Shown here piece after piece: positions 50,095 through 60,552 of a stretch of DNA of 64,000 bases. Both the position numbers and the translations under genes were made by a program. Origin of the DNA: Planctomycetia bacterium (GTDB taxonomy: Bacteria; Planctomycetota; Planctomycetia; Pirellulales; JALHLM01); contig JAWXBP010000072.1 of the NCBI GenBank assembly GCA_034440135.1, positions 1 through 64,000 on the forward strand, in the 5' to 3' direction. The number at the start of each line of letters is the position of its first letter. The first letter of the stretch is position 1. The notes beneath the pieces are model-generated. The model ran no database searches, was not told the origin of the DNA, and saw only the letters and a list, made by a program, of their open reading frames with translations.

Positions 50095-50841
50095 TCAACT
50101 GAACAGCTCCGGTTCAATTAGCTTCATGTATCGGTTCGCATAGAACAGGTCGGGCTGCTGGTAACGCGGACGCGACCGAATATCGAACTGCGGATCCTTT
50201 GGATTCTCCAAATCAAAGAGGACCAGGCCGAGGCCGAATACCTGACAAAGCGCGTCCAAACGAGCAATTTCATCGTCGGGCACCTTGTTTGACACGACAA
50301 GGTAAACTTTGTGGCTAAACAGGCAATAAGCGCATGCTTGGCCAAATGCCGTGACAAGTTCGTTGACGTCTGGCTTCACTTCCGCAGAAACGATCTCAAC
50401 CGGCGCCTGAATGATGTCGCTGCGTTTCGATTCTCGTTTTCCGATCACATCGAGTGTTCCCCATTTGTCACGGAATTTCTTTCCGCCAAGCGCAATTGCT
50501 TTGGTGCATTCCTCGACTTCGTTGACCAACCATTCCGCAAACGGTTCGTAGAATTCGTCTTCGCGAACTCTTTTGGGCTGAGGCGGAATCAGCTCTTCCT
50601 TAAGCTGGTCAGAATCGGGATCGCGAAACTTCGTTAGCCGGAATAAACCGCGCGACGGCTTGTAGACCTTTTCAGGGAATTGCTCGTCCAGGTTTCATAC
50701 TTTTCCGTGAACCGTGTTTTTCTTGAAGGTTCCGTCGTGCGTGAGAACCCATCGAACGAGTTCGGAATAGCGCAGTCCCTCAGGGTTGCCTTCAAGAGCT
50801 TCCAGTGCCGCGGCGACGATCCTGTTGGAGATGTTTGACAT
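50095..50841 (-). pseudogene. Hypothetical gene (winged-helix start, type I restriction-like middle) broken by an in-frame TGA
   Basis: From ATG 50841 (MSNISNRIVAAALEALEGNPEGLRYSELV, a helix-turn-helix-like start) the frame runs to a TGA at about 50695, directly after NTVHGKV, and continues in the same frame (NLDEQFPEKVYKPSRGLFRLTKF onward) to 50095. The second part includes DEFYEPFAEWLVNEVEECTKAIALGG and FRDKWGTLDVIG, with EIVSAEVKPDVNELVTAFGQACAYCLFSHKVYLVV, a pattern like a PD-(D/E)xK nuclease core (D, then E-x-K). A Trp codon (TGG) mutated to TGA would explain the break. I could not name the family firmly. Confidence 0.65.
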
Positions 50842-50976
50842 TTTGATGCCTGGTTCCAATCGGTTTCTGGCCTGCTTCGTATTCGAGTCCACTCAGCAAG
50901 CGCCGCAACCGGCGAGTCGGATGAGCTGCGTGCGAGCTGAATCGCCGCTTCCTCCGAGCGTTAACGCTCCGATTCG

Positions 50977-52116
50977 CTAAACCTTCTCCCAACTCCCCTC
51001 GCGCGCACTCTTCAGCACCGCGTCACAAACCTGTTGCGTCTCCAGCGCGTCGCGGAAGCTCGGCCCGGCTGGCTTGCCGGTGGCGAGTCCTTCGAGGAAG
51101 TCGGCTACTTGATGAACGAAGCTGTGCTCATAGCCGATTTGCAGGCCTGGCACCCACCAGTGGTCCATGTAGGGGTGTTCGCCGCCGTGGTCGGTGACGT
51201 GGATCGAGCGCCAGGCGCGGAGCTTGCTTTCGTCGTTGTGATCGAAGTAGCTCAAGCGGTGCAGGTCGTGCAGGTCCCAGGCGATCGACGCCTTTTCGCC
51301 GTTGATCTCGAACGTGTACAGCGCCTTGTGTCCGCGCGCGTATCGGGTCGACTCGAACGTCGCCAGCGAGCCGTTCTTGAACCGCGCGAGGAATGCGCAG
51401 GCGTCGTCGATGCCGACCTTTTCTACCTTGCCGGTGAGATTGTGTTTGCGCTCCTTGATGAACGTCTCGGTCATCGCGGAGACGGTGTCGATCGAACCGT
51501 TGAGCCACAGCGCCGTGTCGATGCAATGCGCGAGCAAATCGCCCGTCACGCCGGAGCCGGCCGCGTTGACGTCCAGTCGCCAGAGCGCCTCACCGCCTTG
51601 CGGCAAGTCGGTCGAGATCGTCCAGTCCTGCAAGAAGACCGCGCGGTAGTGAAAGATGCGGCCCAGGCGACCTTCGTCGATCAGCTGCTTGGCCATCGTC
51701 ACGGCCGGCACGCGGCGGTAGTTGTACCAGACGATGTTCGGCACGCCCGCCTTCTCGACGGCGGCCACCATCTCGGCCCCTTCCTCGGAGTTCATCGCCA
51801 GCGGCTTTTCGCAGAGGATCATCTTGCCCGCGGCGGCGGCGGCCAGGGCGATCTCCTTGTGGAGATTGTTCGGCGTGCAGATATCGACGGCGTCGATGTC
51901 CTTCCGCGCGATCAGCTTCTTCCAATCGGTCTCGACCGACTCGTACCCCCAGGTATCGGCGAACGCCTTGGCCTTCTCGGCATCCCGGGCACAGACGGCC
52001 TTCAGGACCGGCTGGTACTCCAGGTTGAAAAAGTTGTTGACTCGGCGATACGCATTCGAATGGGCCTTGCCCATGAAGCCATAGCCGATCATGCCAATAT
52101 TGAGAGGTTTGGGCAT
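50977..52116 (-). CDS. Gfo/Idh/MocA-family oxidoreductase
   Basis: The 379-aa product has the N-terminal NAD(P)-binding domain ([17 protein letters not shown], residues 7-23; [29 protein letters not shown] with the EKP motif) and the C-terminal alpha/beta domain with [14 protein letters not shown] (Asp/His of the active site). Members oxidise or reduce sugars, inositols or their derivatives; the substrate is not evident. The AAGGAAAT ribosome binding site supports the start. It belongs with the sugar isomerase/epimerase and cupin genes on the same strand further on, a combination common in planctomycete sugar catabolism. Confidence 0.92.
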   Translation of the reverse strand: MPKPLNIGMIGYGFMGKAHSNAYRRVNNFFNLEYQPVLKAVCARDAEKAKAFADTWGYESVETDWKKLIARKDIDAVDICTPNNLHKEIALAAAAAGKMILCEKPLAMNSEEGAEMVAAVEKAGVPNIVWYNYRRVPAVTMAKQLIDEGRLGRIFHYRAVFLQDWTISTDLPQGGEALWRLDVNAAGSGVTGDLLAHCIDTALWLNGSIDTVSAMTETFIKERKHNLTGKVEKVGIDDACAFLARFKNGSLATFESTRYARGHKALYTFEINGEKASIAWDLHDLHRLSYFDHNDESKLRAWRSIHVTDHGGEHPYMDHWWVPGLQIGYEHSFVHQVADFLEGLATGKPAGPSFRDALETQQVCDAVLKSAREGSWEKV

Positions 52117-52384
52117 GGAAGATTTCCTTGAAAGACAATTGCCTGGGAGAGCCTGGAATCACCGACGAACGGACGCTAGCTTAACGTCAATTCCAGCCGA
52201 GGGAAATGATGGGGATTGTCGCACGCGCCAGCCGATATCCAGCTGATTTTCGCGCCCAGACTTGGCCGGCGACGAGCCTATCATTCCGTTCGGCGCGATT
52301 GCCCTCCGTGACACGAGACCGGCTGAATCGCGCGCAAGAAATGTCTCAACGGACCGAATAGATTTTGAACCCAAACCGGAGAGT

Positions 52385-52597
52385 ATGATGGCGGACATTT
52401 CCACCAACAGCCAAGTCTCGCTCGGGTGCGGCACACTGATCATCATCGCCCTGATCGTAATGTTCTTCTCCGGCGGGCGCGACACGAAAGACATGCGCAC
52501 GCAGTTGGAGGCAATGAATCAGAAGCTGGATCGGCTGGAGAAGAAGATCGATGACCTGGCGGGGAAGGTAGGGCAAGAACGCGCCGAGAAGAGGTAG
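52385..52597 (+). CDS. Small single-span membrane protein with coiled coil
   Basis: A 70-aa product with one hydrophobic helix (about 14-31, LGCGTLIIIALIVMFFSG) and a C-terminal heptad coiled coil (MRTQLEAMNQKLDRLEKKIDDLAGKV). The GGAGAG just before ATG 52385 (followed by a second ATG) decides the start. It lies divergent to the Gfo/Idh/MocA gene. No family name. Confidence 0.65.
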   Translation: MMADISTNSQVSLGCGTLIIIALIVMFFSGGRDTKDMRTQLEAMNQKLDRLEKKIDDLAGKVGQERAEKR

Positions 52598-52839
52598 TGT
52601 TCCTAACTACGACCTTTTACATGTCGACAGGAACAGCGCGGGTGCCTGGGGCAGAGGTACAGCACGCGCGAAAGCCATGGTCCAAGAAGCTGGGGCTTCG
52701 TCTAACTCGTAAACAGAGCGCCACAATGCCCCAGCCGGTTTGACGTGGGTGCTTTAATCCTTCGCCTCAGCCCCAGGCGCCCCACTTAGCGGAAATGCAG
52801 AGCACGAGAGAACGCCAATGAGGCGATCGCAGTAGACGT
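52598..52839. other. Short gene-free stretch
   Basis: About 240 bases between convergent genes. An imperfect inverted repeat built on TGCCTGGGGCA and TGCCCCAGCC is visible (about 52650-52740); nothing else was recognised. Confidence 0.4.
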
Positions 52840-53892
<1,053 letters not shown>

Positions 53893-53970
53893 GGCGGTGG
53901 GAGGAGGTGTAAGGAGATTGGAGGAGTAAAGGAGTAAAGAATGTCTTGTTGGAGCCGGAAGCGTCAGCCG

Positions 53971-54705
53971 CTACTTCATGTTCGCGCGGACCCAATCCTG
54001 GAACTCGAGCACGATGGACGTGTCGTCAATCTGCCCGCGCTTTTTCAACAGATCGTTGATCACCTGCGAACTGAGCTTGGGAAACGACAGACTAAACGGA
54101 ATTGGCAGATACTCGGCATCATGGCGGCCAAGGAATGTGATCGCTCCGCTGGAGTGCCGCCAAATCTCCGGTACCATCATCGCCGCATACGTGGGCATGC
54201 GTTTCGACGAATTGCTTGTCACATCAATCTCAACGACCAAGTCCGGCGGCGGGTCACGCTGTGGATCGTAGTCTTCCTGTTCGCGAACTGCCCGCTCGTT
54301 GGCAATGTAGTACGCTTCGTCCGGCTCAACTCCGCAATCATCCGCTTCCGCAGTCAAAGTAGTGGAGCCAATCGCTTGGATTGGCATTCGCAATTCAAGC
54401 GACAACGCCCCGATCATGCGAGCAATCAAAGACTTCGTACGATCGTGCCGCTTGAGCGGGGCCATCATTTCTAAGGTTCCCTGCCAATAGGTATGGCGAA
54501 CGGAGAAATCCCCCAGCGCTTCGAGGAACCGCTCGTAGTCCTTCCACTCCAGCCCGTAAACCACGGCCCGCATCTCCAGCGTGCCGCGATCGTAGGTGTG
54601 CCGCAAATGGCATTCGCCGAGCGCGTCGGTGAGCTTCGTGTAGACGTCCCACGGAACGCCGTGAAGGACGACGAATTCGTCGGATGGGGCGTTTGTCGCG
54701 GACAT
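53971..54705 (-). CDS. Uma2-family (DUF820) restriction endonuclease-fold protein with duplicated N-terminal segment
   Basis: The product (244 aa from ATG 54705) has the Uma2 core: GVEPDEAYYIANE (Asp), PPPDLVVEIDVTSNSSKRMPTYAAMMVPEIWRH (E-x-D, Lys and the Tyr/Pro segment), then a C-terminal helix. Before this, the usual N-terminal strand is present twice: VYTKLTDALGECHLRHTYDRGTLEMRA and, 41 residues on, YERFLEALGDFSVRHTYWQGTLEMMA. Uma2 genes are strongly expanded in planctomycetes and cyanobacteria; function is unknown. AGGT before ATG 54705 supports this start rather than the frame's earlier ATG at 54774. Confidence 0.85.
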   Translation of the reverse strand: MSATNAPSDEFVVLHGVPWDVYTKLTDALGECHLRHTYDRGTLEMRAVVYGLEWKDYERFLEALGDFSVRHTYWQGTLEMMAPLKRHDRTKSLIARMIGALSLELRMPIQAIGSTTLTAEADDCGVEPDEAYYIANERAVREQEDYDPQRDPPPDLVVEIDVTSNSSKRMPTYAAMMVPEIWRHSSGAITFLGRHDAEYLPIPFSLSFPKLSSQVINDLLKKRGQIDDTSIVLEFQDWVRANMK

Positions 54706-54728
54706 ATCGACACCTATACCGTTTGCCG

Positions 54729-55001
54729 TCAAACTGCCGCGGCTGCTTCGTAGAGCGCGGAGTAGTTGATCCAAGCCAGCAGTCCGGTCAACGCGAATAT
54801 TATAGCGTAAACGTACGGGCGTTCCTTACTGATAATCGCCGCAATCGCCATGACCAAGAACAGCAACGGCGGGCCGTAAAGTGTAAAGAAGTAGAGGGCG
54901 TCAATCGGGCTCCAGGCATGAAAGCGATCTTGAAACGAGATGAACACGAGAATCACGTTTCCCGCAACGTACGCAAGTGCGACGTGATAAAATCGCGGCA
55001 T
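54729..55001 (-). CDS. Small membrane protein, paralogue of the next gene
   Basis: A 90-aa product with three or four hydrophobic segments (ALAYVAGNVILVFIS, LYFFTLYGPPLLFLVMAIAAII, YVYAIIFALTGLLAWINYSALYEA). It shares layout and several motifs with the 55035-55319 product (Y-V-A-x-N near the start, SP-DAL, F-T-x-x-G-P, a final N-x-x-x-L-Y-x-A-x-A), so the two arose by tandem duplication. GAGG precedes the ATG. No family name. Confidence 0.65.
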   Translation of the reverse strand: MPRFYHVALAYVAGNVILVFISFQDRFHAWSPIDALYFFTLYGPPLLFLVMAIAAIISKERPYVYAIIFALTGLLAWINYSALYEAAAAV

Positions 55002-55034
55002 GCTTCGCCTCGTTCAATTGTCTGCGACAACGGC

Positions 55035-55319
55035 CTAGATGCCGGCGTAGGCGTAGTACAGAAACACAAAGTTGAAGTAAGCAGTTGCTGCAAGGATGGC
55101 GCCCGCGATCGGCCATTCATACCATTTCGCCTGGTCAACGCGAAGTGCGACCAAGAGCCCGATTCCCAGCACGATTGGCCCGAACCACGTGAAAAATTCA
55201 ACCACATCCAACGCATCCGGCGGCGACAGTGCCCCCCGAGACGCCGCGATTGCGGCCAAACAAATGCCGCTAAAGTTGCACGCCACGTAAAGCAATGCAA
55301 AAACGACCCAGCGCCGCAT
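55035..55319 (-). CDS. Small membrane protein, paralogue of the preceding gene
   Basis: A 94-aa product with three or four hydrophobic segments (WVVFALLYVACNFSGICLAAIAA, VEFFTWFGPIVLGIGLLVAL, WPIAGAILAATAYFNFVFLYYAYAGI). It lies 33 bases upstream of its paralogue on the same strand, most likely in one transcript. An ATG two codons earlier is possible. Role unknown. Confidence 0.65.
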   Translation of the reverse strand: MRRWVVFALLYVACNFSGICLAAIAASRGALSPPDALDVVEFFTWFGPIVLGIGLLVALRVDQAKWYEWPIAGAILAATAYFNFVFLYYAYAGI

Positions 55320-55331
55320 GATCACACCCTA

Positions 55332-55420
55332 GTTGTGGCACGGTCTCCCGACCGTGACACTTTTGCGACCGTAGGTCTCCTCCTCTGAATCGTGGCACGG
55401 TCGGGAGACCGTGCCACAAC
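55332..55420. repeat. GGCACGGTCTCCCGACCGTGCC dispersed palindromic element, copy 3
   Basis: Starts GTTGTGGCACGGTCTCCCGA and ends GGTCGGGAGACCGTGCCACA-AC, with the inner GACCGTAGGTCTCC as in copy 1. Outer arms pair over about 22 bases, and each arm contains a shorter CGGTCTCCCGACCG palindrome. Confidence 0.92.
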
Positions 55421-55471
55421 GCGCTGCCTGACGCAACGACCCTGGCGGATTTTGACGACGCGCGCAACGCC

Positions 55472-56725
55472 CTATTTCCTCAAATAATCCCCCACCGACG
55501 GCAGCTTCCCATGCACATCCGGCCCGAAATACCGCAGGCCCACCAGCGGTTCGCTCCCGGTGTTTTCAATTTCCACGCCGCGCTTCGCTGCGGTGTGCGT
55601 GATGAACACTTCGTCCTCGGTTTCCTGGCCGAAGTGGATCATCGCCGGCGTTTGTAGCGCCAGCTTGCCCATCCGGCCGCGGCCTTGGACCGTGATCCAG
55701 CCGCTCGCGCCGGGGTCTTTGAGCGTGCATTTCGCGCCGGGCTCAATGGTCAGTTCCTTGGCGCTGAAGAGTTGTTCGCCGTCGACCTTGCCGTAGACGA
55801 TCCACTTGTCGGTGTAGCCTTGGCCCGAGGCCGTTTCATCGACGATCGGCTCCAGGTAGTTGTGGTCCTTGAAGTGCGTGTCGACGTTCTTGTCCCAGTC
55901 GAGTTGCTCGATGATGAAGTCGAGGTCCTGGTGCTTGTCCTTCGGCACGTCTTTCACGAGCAGCGACCACGGCACTTCGCGCCCTTCGACCAGCGACTGG
56001 AACATCCCGAACACGTCGGAGCCCCATTGCGGTTCGTAGGTGCAGAGCGAGCCCGGCGCGTGCAGCACGCCCGGCGGAATCAACCAGCCGGTGCCGCGCT
56101 TCAGGCGATACGCGCGGGAGAGATCAAGAATGCCGTTGTCGCCTTGCGCCCAGTTCTCCAGGCACTTGCGCAGTTGCGCCTTCGTGGTGCCTGGCTCCAG
56201 GCCCATGAAGGTGTACGCAAAATTGTTGTCGACGTTGTTGTACTGCGGCGGGAAGTAATAGCTCTCCGGCTTCCCTTCCTGGCCAGTCAGCGCGGCGTGC
56301 TCGAAGCCCTGGTGCATGTGATGGGGGATCGGCCCCATGTTGTCGAAGAATTTCGAGTAGACCGGCCACTTCTGGAAGCGATCGAACAAGTCGTCGCCGA
56401 TCAGCCGCACGCCGTCCTCGGCCACCGCGTCCTTGAGCAAGAACTGCTGCGCGCCGAACGTGACAAAGCTCAGCCCCTCGTGCCAGACGCGGCCGTCGTT
56501 GGCGGCCTCGGTTGTGCTGGCGAACCACCGCTCGTCGATCCCGCCGCGATGCGCCCCGTAGGCGTACCAATCATTCGGCGCCAGCTTGATCCGCTTCCCA
56601 GGATGCAAAAAGCTCCGGGGCACCCAGGTCGGCGTCAGCCGCAACAACCCGTCGCCGGCCTCCATGGCCTGAGCCAGCGGCTTGGCGACACTATCCCCTT
56701 TGACAACATTCGAACTGGCGGCCAT
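55472..56725 (-). CDS. Cupin-fold protein resembling mannose-6-phosphate isomerase
   Basis: The 417-aa product has a cupin metal site pattern in IPHHMHQGFEHAAL (His136, His138, Glu142/His143), YNNVDNNFAYTFMGLEPGTT and GTGWLIPPGVLHAPGSLCTYEPQ, which resembles the second half of a class I phosphomannose isomerase site, and a second cupin-like part at the C-terminus (about 315-410: LFSAKELTIEPGAKCTL). Isomerase activity on an unphosphorylated or unusual sugar is possible. Same strand as the Gfo/Idh/MocA and TIM-barrel genes, suggesting common use in sugar breakdown. Confidence 0.75.
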   Translation of the reverse strand: MAASSNVVKGDSVAKPLAQAMEAGDGLLRLTPTWVPRSFLHPGKRIKLAPNDWYAYGAHRGGIDERWFASTTEAANDGRVWHEGLSFVTFGAQQFLLKDAVAEDGVRLIGDDLFDRFQKWPVYSKFFDNMGPIPHHMHQGFEHAALTGQEGKPESYYFPPQYNNVDNNFAYTFMGLEPGTTKAQLRKCLENWAQGDNGILDLSRAYRLKRGTGWLIPPGVLHAPGSLCTYEPQWGSDVFGMFQSLVEGREVPWSLLVKDVPKDKHQDLDFIIEQLDWDKNVDTHFKDHNYLEPIVDETASGQGYTDKWIVYGKVDGEQLFSAKELTIEPGAKCTLKDPGASGWITVQGRGRMGKLALQTPAMIHFGQETEDEVFITHTAAKRGVEIENTGSEPLVGLRYFGPDVHGKLPSVGDYLRK

Positions 56726-57024
56726 GGGAGCGGATTCCTAATCGAAGCAAAGTCGAGTGGTGGGCGGAAGTTGCGGCGCAAGCGCCAAGGCCGGCGCACG
56801 CAAATGCCCGGCAGCACCCTGTTTTATTCCCCGGTCGGTGGCTTCGCAAGCGGCGGAGAATATGCGAGGCAGCCCATGGCACGACAGCGTGGCTCCCCAG
56901 CACTTCAACATTGCCTTGCTGGTGCGTTCGCTGGCTCGGGAATACCTCCAGCCGTCTGCGCATCTAAAGTGATGAATCGAAGTGTTGTTTCTAGTTCACA
57001 CTACTCGTGTTTGGAGACACGTCG
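56726..57024. other. Gene-free divergent region
   Basis: About 300 bases between the divergent cupin and DUF2330 genes. No repeat family or operator was recognised; both promoters must lie here. Confidence 0.5.
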
Positions 57025-58092
57025 ATGGTCGCCCGCATACTGGCAGCATTCCTGCTCATCCCGTCGCTACCTTCGTCCTCCGCGTCGGCCTGCGGCGCCG
57101 TTGGCCCTTCCGGCAAGCCCGTGGTGAACGCCGATCAAACTGTCATCCTCATTTGGGACGCCGCGACGAAGACCCAGCATTTCATTCGCCAGGCGTCGTT
57201 CAAGAGCGAGGCCGACGACTTCGGATTTCTGGTGCCGACGCCCAGCCTGCCCGAACTCGAAGAATCCGGCAACGATGCGTTTCCATTTCTGCTTAAACTG
57301 ACTGAGCCGGACAAGCGAAAAGTCTCACGCCCCAGCGGCGGCTTCGGGTGCGGCTGCGGAGGCGCATCGAACCCCGTAACGGCGACGACTGCCGCCGTCG
57401 AGGTTGTGGCCGAAAAGCTGGTTGCCGGTTTCCAGGCAGTCGTGCTCAAGGCGGATTCAGTCGACGCGCTCGTCGGCTGGCTCAAAGACCACGGCTACGC
57501 CTATTCGCCCGAGATCGAAGCTTGGGCGAAGCTGTATGTCGAGGCCGGGTGGAAGTTCACGACGCTCAAAGTTGCCAAGGACAATCATGGCGATGAGACG
57601 AACGTAGCCGCTTCGGCATTGCGCATAAGTTTCCAGACCGACCGACCGCTGTTTCCGTATCGCGAACCGGATTCAAGAGGTTCGGCCGAAGGCCTGGGGG
57701 CGCGACATCGCCTGTTGCGAATCTATTTTCTCGGCGAGGCCCGTTACCAAGGAGAACTCACCCAGGAAATCGCCTGGACAGGCAAGGTCGCCTGGGCGAA
57801 CAAGCTCAGCGCCGAGGATCGCAGTAAGACGCTGGAACTGCTGAAGCTGCCGGAATCGACAGGGCCCGCAGACTTTTGGCTGACGGAGTTTGAAGACAAC
57901 TGGCCCTATCGAGTGGCGCCCGCTGACCTCTATTTCGCCCGCGACGCTAACCAAGGGAATGTAGAGCGCGATCCGATTATCGAGTACGCATCTTCCTCCT
58001 CGCCCGTGGACGTCATGGCATACACGCTCGCCTTCGCCGTAGTCCTGACCCCTTGGCTCCGTCGCTTTCGCCGCGGCAATTGTGCGGCGTAG
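57025..58092 (+). CDS. DUF2330 secreted/membrane protein
   Basis: The 355-aa product has a signal peptide (about 1-23) with the mature part starting CGAVGPSGKPVVNADQTVILIWD, a typical DUF2330 beginning, then FIRQASFKSEADDFGFLVPTPSLPELEE, a Gly/Cys patch (GGFGCGCGGAS) and a C-terminal membrane segment (VDVMAYTLAFAVVLTPWLRRF). The Cys after the signal peptide could be lipid-modified, though a clear lipobox is not visible. Function of the family is unknown. GGAGA 8 bases before ATG 57025 decides the start. Confidence 0.85.
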   Translation: MVARILAAFLLIPSLPSSSASACGAVGPSGKPVVNADQTVILIWDAATKTQHFIRQASFKSEADDFGFLVPTPSLPELEESGNDAFPFLLKLTEPDKRKVSRPSGGFGCGCGGASNPVTATTAAVEVVAEKLVAGFQAVVLKADSVDALVGWLKDHGYAYSPEIEAWAKLYVEAGWKFTTLKVAKDNHGDETNVAASALRISFQTDRPLFPYREPDSRGSAEGLGARHRLLRIYFLGEARYQGELTQEIAWTGKVAWANKLSAEDRSKTLELLKLPESTGPADFWLTEFEDNWPYRVAPADLYFARDANQGNVERDPIIEYASSSSPVDVMAYTLAFAVVLTPWLRRFRRGNCAA

Positions 58093-58422
58093 GTGGCTCG
58101 CTATGAGCCATTCAAGTACTCGACGTCGCACTCAATCAGGCGATTCCATTCCAGTTCCGTACGTCAGGCGCCGCGTTTGAAACGCTTCGGCGATGGTTGC
58201 AAATGACCGTTGCAGCGTCCCGATCGAACCACTGAGGTTTGCCTGACAAAATGACGTCGCTTGTCAGGCACGATTTCGCGGAACCTCTAGGACGTCGCAT
58301 CGGTGATTCGCTTGCAACGCCGTCGACTTCGTCGGCGGTGCCTGACCGACGTATGGTGACCGCAAAGCCGCTGGTTAAGTGAGCAATTCAGACGTTCGCA
58401 TTGGCCCTATGGCGGAGGAGAC
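58093..58422. other. Gene-free convergent region with GCCTGAC hairpins
   Basis: About 330 bases between convergent genes. It holds a short hairpin GCCTGACAA ... TTGTCAGGC (58241-58269) and the TCAGGCAC ... GTGCCTGA element (58264-58345) that overlaps it, plus GTCGACTTCGTCGGC. No gene was seen. Confidence 0.55.
58264..58345. repeat. TCAGGCAC ... GTGCCTGA dispersed inverted repeat, copy 2
   Basis: Arms 58264-58271 and 58338-58345 match those of the element at 43955-44037, with nearly the same spacing (66 against 67 bases between arms). Confidence 0.65.
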
Positions 58423-60342
58423 CTACGGTTGGAAAACCGTCACGGTTCGGAGCCCGTGACACAGCAGAGATCGTGTTGCACAGCAACTGATGCCGAGCGC
58501 CATCAACACCCAGGCGGCTGGCTCCGGTACGGCCAGCGGTCCCGCCTCGCCAAAGTTGTTGCGCACCGCGTTGAGGTCGGCGATGTTAATGCGACCATCC
58601 CAATCCACGTCCCCAGTGAGGCCGATTCCGCTGGCCCCAAAGGAGTTTCGGACGGCATTCAGATCGGCCACGGTGACGCGACAATCGCCATTCGCATCTC
58701 CCGCGGGGCATTCGGTGAATGGCTCGTACACAACCAGTCCCGGGCGCATCAACGAGTCGTCCGCCATCAGGAACTCGAGCGCTAGGTCGCGCTTGGCGAG
58801 CGGATCGAACAGTATTCCCAGTCGAATCCGCGCGCCGGGGCCCAACACGTTCGCAGCCAGCGGATTCAGTTCGGCCAACATTTTCTCGCTGGGATTCGCT
58901 TCCATCCAGGAATCAAGATCACGGTCCGCGAAGCTGCTCCATGCGCCATCCTGCGGATTCAAGGACCCGTTTTTTGAAGAGATGCGATAGCCGTCGATCG
59001 GCACTTCCAACGACGACTGGTTCTCGAGGATCGCTGCTCCGGATTCTGGATCAATCACCAGCACCACGTCATTGCGCCAACCGTGGAATTCGACCGCGGC
59101 GCTCAGTGTTTGCTCGGACGGATCGAAATACCGAAATCGCAGATCCTGCACATACGCTTCACCGAGGGCGCCTGGCAGAAAATGATAAGCCTTGCCGAGT
59201 GTGAAGGTCTCGCTGGGCGCCAACGTCATCGTCCCGAGCGGATTCAATTCCGACAGCCGAGACGCGTTGGGATTCGCCTCCTGCCAATCCGCGAATCCTT
59301 GGTCAGCGAGACTTCGCCAGCCATTGTCTTCGAACGCCAAATGTCCGCCGGGCGAAGTCAGCGAGTAACCATCGAAATGGACGACCTCGGCCGAGGTATT
59401 TTGCACCACGACTTGGCCGTGCTGGCGGTCAACGCGCACCGTCAGCCCGCCCGATGCGGCCAGCGCGAAGCGACCCACGACGGCGCGATGATCGGAAGGG
59501 TAAGGCGTGACCACCAAATCGGCGAGGGCGTCGTTCTCTCCCACGACGATGGCGTCGATCGGATCGACCAACTCGCCGGCGTGATAGACAATATCAATCC
59601 GGTCATGGACTTCGTCCGGCCCGTCCAGAGGCGTCCACGTGTCTCCGCGACGTTCCACCGGATTTGAATGCACCGCGCGATAGGAATCCGTTAACCCAGC
59701 CTGCTCCGCCTTGATCGACGCGGGCCAGGCGACCTTCATGCCGAAGTTCATCCCCGCGTCGGCGGCCTCGGCCGTCCAATCCAAATGCGAAGGTTCGTTG
59801 AAATCGCCTACCAGGAACACGGGCGCGCCGTTCGTGAGATACGGCGACATCGTCTCCAGCGTTCGCGACATGGCGGCGCCCCGCGCGGCTTGAGCGGCCG
59901 CAATAACCTGCACTTCGGTCGAGATTAGGCCATCGCGAATGTCGTACGGCTGATACGGATAAGCCGCCAAATGCACGTTGAACAAATAAGCCGGCTCACC
60001 CGATGGCAAGGCAACTTCTACGCCGCTAGAGAGAGTTTGCGTGATCGGGTAGCGGCTGAGAACTGAAATGTCACCATCCTGCACGTGGTGATAGAAGCCA
60101 AGCATGTCGGCTAACGCCGCCGTCGAGCCACTCTGTTCTTGTAGGCCGATCAGATCGGCGCCCGACGTTTCGATCGCCTCGACGGTTTTCGTCAGCGGCT
60201 GCCCCAGCGCGGTGCCACCGTGCAGGATGTTGAAGGTCATAACTTTCAACTCCGCGCCATTCGCGACAGAGATTGACAACACTGCACAGATATACGCGCC
60301 GATCAGAATCGATTTCCACCGCCATCGAGACTCCACCGTCAT
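58423..60342 (-). CDS. Secreted endonuclease/exonuclease/phosphatase-fold protein with dockerin-like repeats and PEP-CTERM signal
   Basis: The product (639 aa from ATG 60342) has a signal peptide (about 1-29) and an EEP-fold domain (about 30-305): LKVMTFNILHGG, DLIGLQEQSG (metal Glu), VFLVGDFNEPSHLDW (Asp/Asn) and PSDHRAVVGRF (Asp-His). Two copies of a beta domain follow (GYSLTSPGGHLAFEDNGWRSLADQGF and GYRISSKNGSLNPQDGAWSSFADRDL, each ending NP...ELNPL), then two dockerin-like repeats (DANGDCRVTVADLNAVRNSFG, DVDWDGRINIADLNAVRNNFG) and a PEP-CTERM end (VPEPAAW). GAGGG before ATG 60342 supports the start. Likely a surface-exposed nuclease or phosphodiesterase. Confidence 0.85.
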   Translation of the reverse strand: MTVESRWRWKSILIGAYICAVLSISVANGAELKVMTFNILHGGTALGQPLTKTVEAIETSGADLIGLQEQSGSTAALADMLGFYHHVQDGDISVLSRYPITQTLSSGVEVALPSGEPAYLFNVHLAAYPYQPYDIRDGLISTEVQVIAAAQAARGAAMSRTLETMSPYLTNGAPVFLVGDFNEPSHLDWTAEAADAGMNFGMKVAWPASIKAEQAGLTDSYRAVHSNPVERRGDTWTPLDGPDEVHDRIDIVYHAGELVDPIDAIVVGENDALADLVVTPYPSDHRAVVGRFALAASGGLTVRVDRQHGQVVVQNTSAEVVHFDGYSLTSPGGHLAFEDNGWRSLADQGFADWQEANPNASRLSELNPLGTMTLAPSETFTLGKAYHFLPGALGEAYVQDLRFRYFDPSEQTLSAAVEFHGWRNDVVLVIDPESGAAILENQSSLEVPIDGYRISSKNGSLNPQDGAWSSFADRDLDSWMEANPSEKMLAELNPLAANVLGPGARIRLGILFDPLAKRDLALEFLMADDSLMRPGLVVYEPFTECPAGDANGDCRVTVADLNAVRNSFGASGIGLTGDVDWDGRINIADLNAVRNNFGEAGPLAVPEPAAWVLMALGISCCATRSLLCHGLRTVTVFQP

Positions 60343-60552
60343 GAGAACCCTCATCGCAGCCGGGTGCGCCTGGCATTCGAGAACCTGCAACAATGCCACG
60401 TCTATCGTAACACGCGGTGCCGAGCAGGTCTTTGGACGGCGCCCACGTGTCTTCCCGCGATTGTGCGTCAAGCTTGCTCCATTGCCTTCGCAGAACTGGG
60501 AAAAATGGCAAGCGGCTGCGGATCGATCGACGGAGCCAGATTGCGCATGCCG

